Under the pieces are notes generated by a model. That model saw nothing but the letters and a program-made list of their open reading frames with translations. It did not search any database and was not told the origin of the DNA. A stretch of 64,000 bases of DNA from Mixta intestinalis. Its GTDB lineage: Bacteria > Pseudomonadota > Gammaproteobacteria > Enterobacterales > Enterobacteriaceae. The DNA is taken from the NCBI RefSeq assembly GCF_009914055.1, contig NZ_CP028271.1:1116001-1180000 (forward strand). Direction: 5' to 3'. Every line of letters starts with the position of its first letter. Within the stretch, counting starts at the first letter, position 1. Positions 59,289 to 64,000 of the stretch are shown one piece after another. A program made the translations under genes and the position numbers.

Positions 59289-60619
59289 TGACGGCCAGAG
59301 AGGTTAACTTTGACGGTCTGGTAGGGCTGACGCACCACTACGCCGGGCTCTCATTCGGTAATGAAGCCTCGACGCGACATCAGCATCAGCTTTCGAATCC
59401 CCGGCTGGCGGCAAAGCAGGGGCTACTGAAAATGAAGGCGCTGGCGGATGCTGGTTTTGCCCAGGGCGTGATCCCGCCGCACGAGCGCCCTAATTTACCG
59501 GTGCTGCGCCAGCTTGGCTTCAGCGGCAGCGATGCGCAGGTGCTGGCGAAGGCGGCAAAACGGGCACCACAGCTGCTTTCCGCCGTCAGTTCCGCGTCGG
59601 CAATGTGGGTGGCGAATGCGGCTACGGTATCGCCTTCCGCCGACAGCGCGGATGGCAAAACGCACTTTACCGTGGCTAACCTGAACAACAAATTTCACCG
59701 TGCTATGGAAGCGCCGACTACTGGCGCGCTGCTGCGTGCGATTTTCCGCGATGCGCGCCACTTCGCTCATCATCATGCGTTGCCGCAGGTGGCGATGTTT
59801 GGCGACGAGGGCGCGGCGAACCATAACCGCTTCGGCGGCGACTATGGCGAACCGGGCGTACAGCTGTTTGTCTATGGGCGCGAGGAGGGGCACGGCGGGC
59901 TGGTTCCGGCACGCTATCCGGCGCGGCAAACCCGTGAGGCGAGCGAGGCGGTGGCCCGGCTGCATCAGCTCGATGCGGCCCGCACGCTGTTTGCGCAGCA
60001 GAACCCGGCGGTTATCGATCGGGGCGTTTTCCATAATGATGTTATCGCCGTCAGCAATCGTCAGGTGCTGTTTGCGCACCAGCTGGCCTTTCTGCATCAG
60101 GATCGGCTACTGATGGAACTGGGTGAAAAGGTGCCAGGCTTTACCCCGGTGATTGTGCCTGACGATCGTGTGTCCGTTGGCGATGCGGTGGCGACCTATC
60201 TGTTCAACAGCCAGCTGCTGAGCCGCGATAACGGCGATATGCTGCTGGTGCTGCCGCAGGAGGCGCGTCAGCATACCGGTGTCTGGCGCTATCTCTCTGA
60301 GCTAGTGGAGAGCGGCGGGCCAATTCGTGAACTCATGGTGTTCGATCTGCGTGAAAGCATGAACAACGGCGGTGGGCCAGCCTGTCTGCGTCTGCGCGTG
60401 GCGCTGAACGCGGCCGAACAGCAGGCGGTAAACCCGGCGGTAATGATGAACGACCGTCTGTTTACGCTGCTGAACCAGTGGGTGGATCGCCACTACCGCG
60501 ATCGACTGACCCAGGCTGATCTCGCCGATCCCCAACTGTTGACGGAAGGCCGTGAGGCGCTGGATGAACTGACGCGCCTGCTGGATTTAGGAAGCGTTTA
60601 CCCGTTCCAGCAGGAATAA
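59288..60619 (+). CDS. astB: N-succinylarginine dihydrolase
   Basis: 443 residues. Second AST step: N2-succinylarginine is hydrolysed to succinylornithine, CO2 and two ammonia, which is the nitrogen-releasing step. It has VNFDGLVGLTHHYAGLSFGNEASTRHQHQLSNPRLAAKQGLLKMKALADAG at the start, then WVANAATVSPSADSADGKTHFTVANLNNKFHRAMEA. The amidinotransferase-like fold carries the catalytic His-Glu and cysteine (NNGGGPACLRLRVAL, about residue 366). Coupled by a one-base overlap to astD. Confidence 0.97.
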   Translation: MTAREVNFDGLVGLTHHYAGLSFGNEASTRHQHQLSNPRLAAKQGLLKMKALADAGFAQGVIPPHERPNLPVLRQLGFSGSDAQVLAKAAKRAPQLLSAVSSASAMWVANAATVSPSADSADGKTHFTVANLNNKFHRAMEAPTTGALLRAIFRDARHFAHHHALPQVAMFGDEGAANHNRFGGDYGEPGVQLFVYGREEGHGGLVPARYPARQTREASEAVARLHQLDAARTLFAQQNPAVIDRGVFHNDVIAVSNRQVLFAHQLAFLHQDRLLMELGEKVPGFTPVIVPDDRVSVGDAVATYLFNSQLLSRDNGDMLLVLPQEARQHTGVWRYLSELVESGGPIRELMVFDLRESMNNGGGPACLRLRVALNAAEQQAVNPAVMMNDRLFTLLNQWVDRHYRDRLTQADLADPQLLTEGREALDELTRLLDLGSVYPFQQE

Positions 60620-60677
60620 CCCCGATACGGCAGCCTGTTATCGCACGCTGCCGCCTTTGTGCGCTACAGGAGATTGC

Positions 60678-61682
60678 ATGCAGGATCTGTTACAACAAAC
60701 GCTGTCCGGCAGTGCGCCGACGAAGACCAGCGGCAGGCTGCCGCATCTGCACTGGCAGTGGCTGGATGAAGGGATTCTGGAACTGACGCCGCTGGAGCCA
60801 ACGCAACATGCGGTGGCGATTTCCGCCGGCATCCACGGCAATGAAACCGCGCCGGTTGAAATCCTTAACGCGCTACTCGGTAAATTACTGCGCGGCGAGG
60901 AGCGGCTGGCGGTGCGGTTGCTGGTGCTGTTGGGGAATCCGCCCGCGCTGCGTGCCGGAAAGCGTTACCTGCGTTGCGATCTGAACCGGCTGTTTGGCGG
61001 GCGCTGGCAGCAGTTTGATGAATGTCCTGAGGCGCAGCGCGCCTGGCGGCTGGAGCAGGCGCTGGAAACCTTCTGGCAGGCAGGGATACATCAGGAGGTG
61101 CGCTGGCATCTCGATCTGCATACCGCGATTCGCGGCTCTTACCATACGCGCTTTGGCGTGATGCCGTTCAGCCCGCGCCCCTGGCCGCAGGATTTTATGC
61201 AGTGGCTGGCGGCGGCGGGCATGGAGGCGCTGGTGTTTCATCGTGCGCCGGGCGGCACCTTCAGCCATTACAGCTGTGAACACTTTCAGGCGGCCAGCTG
61301 TACGCTGGAATTGGGTAAGGCGTTACCGTTCGGGCAGAACGATCTGACACAGTTTGCCGCCACGCGTCAGGCGCTGGCGGCGCTGCTGTTTGGTGAGCCA
61401 CTGCCGGAGGTGCAAACGCCACCGCGCCGCTATCGCGTTGCACAGCAAATCACACGTAACAGTGAGCGCTTTACGCTGCATATGAGTCCGGAGACGCTGA
61501 ACTTTACCGCTTTTCCGCAGGGTACGCTGCTGGCTGAGGATGACGATCGGCGTTATTTCGTGCAGCAGGCGCGCGAATATGTGCTGTTTCCCAATCCCAA
61601 CGTGGCAACCGGACTGCGCGCCGGGCTGATGCTGGTGGAAGATAACCTCCATACGGTCAGCCATCAGGCCGCCACAGAATAG
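60678..61682 (+). CDS. astE: Succinylglutamate desuccinylase
   Basis: 334 residues, zinc carboxypeptidase-like (M14) enzyme; the last AST step releases glutamate and succinate. Zinc ligands are in ISAGIHGNETAPVEILN (HxxE) and WHLDLHTAIRGSYHTRFGVMPF (His). Substrate-binding arginines are in LRCDLNRLFGG. The ATG at 60678 has AGGAG upstream and aligns with the family start; an in-frame ATG at 60657 is less likely. A perfect 8-bp hairpin (GCCAGAGG-CGCGA-CCTCTGGC) overlaps the stop and probably ends the operon. Confidence 0.95.
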   Translation: MQDLLQQTLSGSAPTKTSGRLPHLHWQWLDEGILELTPLEPTQHAVAISAGIHGNETAPVEILNALLGKLLRGEERLAVRLLVLLGNPPALRAGKRYLRCDLNRLFGGRWQQFDECPEAQRAWRLEQALETFWQAGIHQEVRWHLDLHTAIRGSYHTRFGVMPFSPRPWPQDFMQWLAAAGMEALVFHRAPGGTFSHYSCEHFQAASCTLELGKALPFGQNDLTQFAATRQALAALLFGEPLPEVQTPPRRYRVAQQITRNSERFTLHMSPETLNFTAFPQGTLLAEDDDRRYFVQQAREYVLFPNPNVATGLRAGLMLVEDNLHTVSHQAATE

Positions 61683-61702
61683 CCAGAGGCGCGACCTCTG
61701 GC
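61682..61702 (+). terminator. Hairpin at the end of the ast operon
   Basis: GCCAGAGG-CGCGA-CCTCTGGC, perfect 8-bp stem starting at the last base of astE. There is no U-run, so termination would not be of the classical kind. The remaining 320 bases before spy show no gene. Confidence 0.5.
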
Positions 61703-62024
61703 GTCATTACAGGCGTGGCAATCCTGTTTCAGGTGTCGATGAGGGTTACGCCTGATTCTTTTCGTGGCGCAAACTTTTTCTTTTCTCAACCCTGTCGTGA
61801 AGGTTACACTTCTCCACAATTCCCGCCATTTTCCGTCTATCGTCATATTTATTTGCAATTCCTTGCGCTAATCTTCTTATTCTCTCCAGGATTGCTGCAT
61901 TTTTATCTTCTATGCTTTCAGGGCTTTACTCATGACCTGAGTACTTGACGTTCCGTGTCGTAGACTGAATCCCGTAGCAGCGACACAGGCTGTCGTCATA
62001 AAACTGATAAGTAAGGACAATATT

Positions 62025-62513
62025 ATGCGTAAACTGACATCTCTTTTTGTAGCGGCTTCACTGGCTTTTGGCGCAGCAGGCATCGCCCATGCGGCAGATA
62101 CCATCACACCGCCAGCCGGTAATGAAAAGCCGATGCATCACAGGGGGCCAATGGAGCACGGTCCGATGGGCATGTACAAAAACCTCAACCTGACCGATGC
62201 GCAAAAACAGCAGATGCGCGACATCATGAAAGATGCCCGTAAAGATATGAAGCGTCCGTCGCTGGAAGAGCGCCGCGCTAACCACGCAATCATCGCGGCT
62301 GACAGCTTTGACCGCAGCAAAGCGGAAGCCCAGGCGGAAAAAATGACCGCTAACGCCAAAGAGAACGCGCTGGCGATGATGGAAACGCAGAACAAGCTGT
62401 ATAACGTGCTGACGCCGGAACAGAAAAAGCAGTACAACGCTAACTTTGAGAAACGTCTGACTGAAAAGCCGCATCACGACGGTAAAATGACGCCTCCGCC
62501 TGCTGCTGAATAA
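62025..62513 (+). CDS. spy: Periplasmic ATP-independent chaperone Spy
   Basis: 162 residues. The signal peptide ends at AHA (residue about 23). The mature part is all helical and has the LTXXQ motif twice: LNLTDAQKQQMRDIM and LTPEQKKQYNANFEKR, with SLEERRANHAIIAADSFDRSKAEAQAEKM between, as in E. coli Spy. It forms a cradle dimer that protects unfolding periplasmic proteins and is induced by Cpx and Bae signalling in E. coli. The start has AAGGACAATATT before it. The spy position after astE is the same as in E. coli. Confidence 0.95.
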   Translation: MRKLTSLFVAASLAFGAAGIAHAADTITPPAGNEKPMHHRGPMEHGPMGMYKNLNLTDAQKQQMRDIMKDARKDMKRPSLEERRANHAIIAADSFDRSKAEAQAEKMTANAKENALAMMETQNKLYNVLTPEQKKQYNANFEKRLTEKPHHDGKMTPPPAAE

Positions 62514-62536
62514 TCGCCGCGCGGAAACATAGTGAG

Positions 62537-62594
62537 ACCGCCGACGTTGCCCACATTGCCTTAAGGCCGTGGGCAGCGTCGGCGGTTTTGTTTT
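62537..62594 (+). terminator. Strong terminator of spy
   Basis: An 18-base stem pairing 62537-62554 with 62569-62586 (one or two mismatches) is followed by TTTTGTTTT. It lies between spy and the converging dehydrogenase gene. Confidence 0.88.
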
Positions 62595-63624
62595 AGAAGG
62601 TGCCGGTGCCGCCGTCTGAACACCACACCTGGCCGGAAGTAAAGCTGCTTTCCGCCGAGGCGAGCGTTACATAGAGCGGAGCGATCTCTGCCGGCTGGCC
62701 CGGACGGCCAAACGGCGCTTCCTCACCAAACTTCATCACTTTATCCATTGGCTGCCCGCCGCTGGACTGCAACGGTGTCCAGTAAGGCCCCGGCGCTACC
62801 GCATTGACCCGAATACCTTTCTCCGCCAGCTGCTTAGCCAGCCCTTTGGTAAAGGCCACGATCGCCGCCTTGGTCTGGGCATAATCAAGCAGGATTGCGC
62901 TGGGCTTGCCCGCCTGTACCGAAGAGGTATTAACGATCGATGCGCCCGGCTTCAGATGTGCCATCGCCGCTTTGGTAATCCAGAACATGGCGTAGACGTT
63001 GGTTTTAAAGGTTTTATCGAAGGATTCGGTAGTGAGATCGGTAATCGATTCGACATATTGCTGGCGTCCGGCGTTATTGACCAGAATATCCAGCCCGCCC
63101 AGCTGCTTTGCTGCCTCGCTAACCAGCTTCTGGCAGAACGCTTCATCAGTAATATCGCCCGGAATCGCTACTGCCTTCCGTCCAGCCTGCTGAATCAGCG
63201 CGATCACTTCCTGCGCGTCAGATTCTTCCTCCGGCAGATAGTTAATCGCCACGTCAGCACCTTCACGCGCATAGGCAATAGCGACGGCACGCCCGATGCC
63301 GGAATCGCCCCCGGTAATTAGCGCTTTGCGCCCGGCAAGACGCCCGCTGCCGCGATAGCTCTCTTCACCGTGATCGGGGCGCGGCACCATTTTGCTGGCC
63401 AGGCCTGGCGGATCCTGCGGCTGACGTTCGAAAGGGGGTTTTGGGTAAGCTTCGCGCGGGTCTTTACCGGTAAGCGGCGGCGCGGGGTTCTGACCTTGCG
63501 TACCGTTGCCGCCTTGTGCAGCGCTGGCGCTGCCTGCCATCGCCATACCGGTAACCGCCATGCTGCCCATTAAGCCGCCAACTACCTGGCGGCGCGAAAA
63601 TCCACTGTGATCATGTTGAGACAT
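62593..63624 (-). CDS. Tat-exported short-chain dehydrogenase/reductase
   Basis: 343 residues. A twin-arginine signal peptide, HSGFSRRQVVGGLMGSMAVTGMAMAGSASA, occupies residues about 6-35, with cleavage after ASA. A Pro-rich segment (PPLTGKDPREAYPKPPFERQPQDPPGLASKM) follows, then a classical SDR: nucleotide loop ALITGGDSGIGRAVAIAYAREGADVAINYL, NNAG in ILVNNAGRQQYVES and the catalytic Ser...Tyr-x-x-x-Lys in SSVQAGKPSAILLDYAQTKAAI. It resembles YghA-type glutathionylspermidine/aldehyde-linked SDRs with the same Pro-rich region, but the substrate is not known. Its ATG at 63624 has AAGGAGC upstream. It lies where E. coli has ves. Confidence 0.87.
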   Translation of the reverse strand: MSQHDHSGFSRRQVVGGLMGSMAVTGMAMAGSASAAQGGNGTQGQNPAPPLTGKDPREAYPKPPFERQPQDPPGLASKMVPRPDHGEESYRGSGRLAGRKALITGGDSGIGRAVAIAYAREGADVAINYLPEEESDAQEVIALIQQAGRKAVAIPGDITDEAFCQKLVSEAAKQLGGLDILVNNAGRQQYVESITDLTTESFDKTFKTNVYAMFWITKAAMAHLKPGASIVNTSSVQAGKPSAILLDYAQTKAAIVAFTKGLAKQLAEKGIRVNAVAPGPYWTPLQSSGGQPMDKVMKFGEEAPFGRPGQPAEIAPLYVTLASAESSFTSGQVWCSDGGTGTF

Positions 63625-63724
63625 GCTTGCTCCTTTCATCAGTAAAGTGCCCAACAAACGGCGACACAACTGAGTAAAAGGTAGACGCGGATCGCGGATG
63701 GCGCGAAGCGAAGCGGCAACGGGA

Positions 63725-64000
63725 TCAGAGTGGAATAATGGGATACTTTCCGCTCAGCAGCGGACGGCAGAGATATTTATAACCGTCGTTATCAAAGCCT
63801 TTCGGCGGGCTGTATAACTCTTTCGCCTCGTCGAGATGGCTGACGGAACCGAGATAGAACCAGTTATGGATAATATGCATCTGCGTCTCCTGCGGGCCTT
63901 CTTCCACCAGCGCGACCGCGCCCGACCATGGCCAGCAGATGACGCGCACTTTCTCCAGCGCCTCCAGCAGGCGGCTGTGATGCTCGCTGACCGGCTCTTT
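63725..64000 (-). CDS. cho: Excinuclease Cho, C-terminal part (5' end beyond window)
   Basis: The frame is open to the window edge and encodes at least 91 residues ending AVALVEEGPQETQMHIIHNWFYLGSVSHLDEAKEL ... GFDNDGYKYLCRPLLSGKYPIIPL. This pattern (IHNWxYLG, DxDxYKxLxxPLLSG, IIPL) resembles my recollection of the end of E. coli Cho, a UvrC-like endonuclease that makes the 3' incision in nucleotide excision repair. Its place beyond spy also fits E. coli. Identity rests on the tail only. Confidence 0.7.
   Translation of the reverse strand, partial: KEPVSEHHSRLLEALEKVRVICWPWSGAVALVEEGPQETQMHIIHNWFYLGSVSHLDEAKELYSPPKGFDNDGYKYLCRPLLSGKYPIIPL

Noticed and set aside
1..64000. CRISPR arrays, prophage or integrase genes
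   Set aside because: No regularly spaced repeats and no recognisable integrase, phage structural or cas genes were seen; the only transposase trace is the IS481 relic.

Overview
The window looks like the chromosome of a member of the Enterobacterales, most likely Erwiniaceae (Pantoea/Mixta/Erwinia-like). Two kinds of evidence support this. Many proteins are near-identical in length and motifs to Escherichia coli housekeeping proteins. Several gene blocks also keep E. coli order: serX-ghrA-ycdX-ycdY, ychF-pth-ychH, prs-ispE-lolB/hemA-prfA-prmC-sirB2-sirB1-kdsA-chaA-chaB-chaC, and astCADBE-spy-...-cho. The genus is inferred, not proven.

Layout: 1-3.4 kb holds a truncated FoxA/FhuA-type siderophore receptor with a Fur-like box, then the periplasmic trehalase treA. 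3.4-8.5 kb is an AT-rich accessory block. It carries a nucleoside-type MFS permease, an MgtC-family protein, a 2H-phosphoesterase-like gene without an ATG start, and an R2K-type ATP-grasp protein. It ends at tRNA-Ser(GGA), whose 3' end and terminator are duplicated around an rtT-like structured RNA element. 8.7-18.7 kb has a divergent POT-family transporter, ghrA, ycdX, ycdY, a class III CoA transferase, an EamA permease, an aldB-like aldehyde dehydrogenase and an orphan mocA/xdhC-like molybdenum-enzyme maturation pair. 18.8-26.4 kb contains a CHASE3 chemoreceptor with a sigma-28-like promoter, a frameshifted Ail/PagC-type outer-membrane gene, a nitronate monooxygenase divergent from a LysR regulator, an OprB-type porin with a very long hairpin upstream, and a decayed IS481-type transposase.

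26.4-41.3 kb is core genome: translation (ychF, pth, prfA, prmC), nucleotide and isoprenoid precursors (prs, ispE), lipoprotein sorting (lolB), haem (hemA), LPS Kdo (kdsA), cation exchange (chaA/chaB) and glutathione breakdown (chaC). A GGDEF protein sits between ychH and prs.

41.3-50.3 kb, between chaC and ychO, is an incomplete type VI secretion locus, all on the minus strand. From 5' to 3' it encodes an SH3-like lipoprotein, TssL with an OmpA domain, a short TssM, TagF, an FHA protein, a PP2C phosphatase, an unknown periplasmic protein and a Ser/Thr kinase. Sheath, tube, spike, baseplate, ClpV and TssJ genes are absent. The locus therefore looks like the membrane and phosphorylation-control part of a T6SS without the machine. 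It is the most interesting region of the window.

50.9-64 kb has ychO (inverse autotransporter), a cyanide-insensitive-type cytochrome bd oxidase with its 52-residue DUF2474 subunit, the astCADBE arginine-succinylation operon preceded by NtrC and sigma-54 promoter motifs, spy, a Tat-exported short-chain dehydrogenase and the 3' end of cho.
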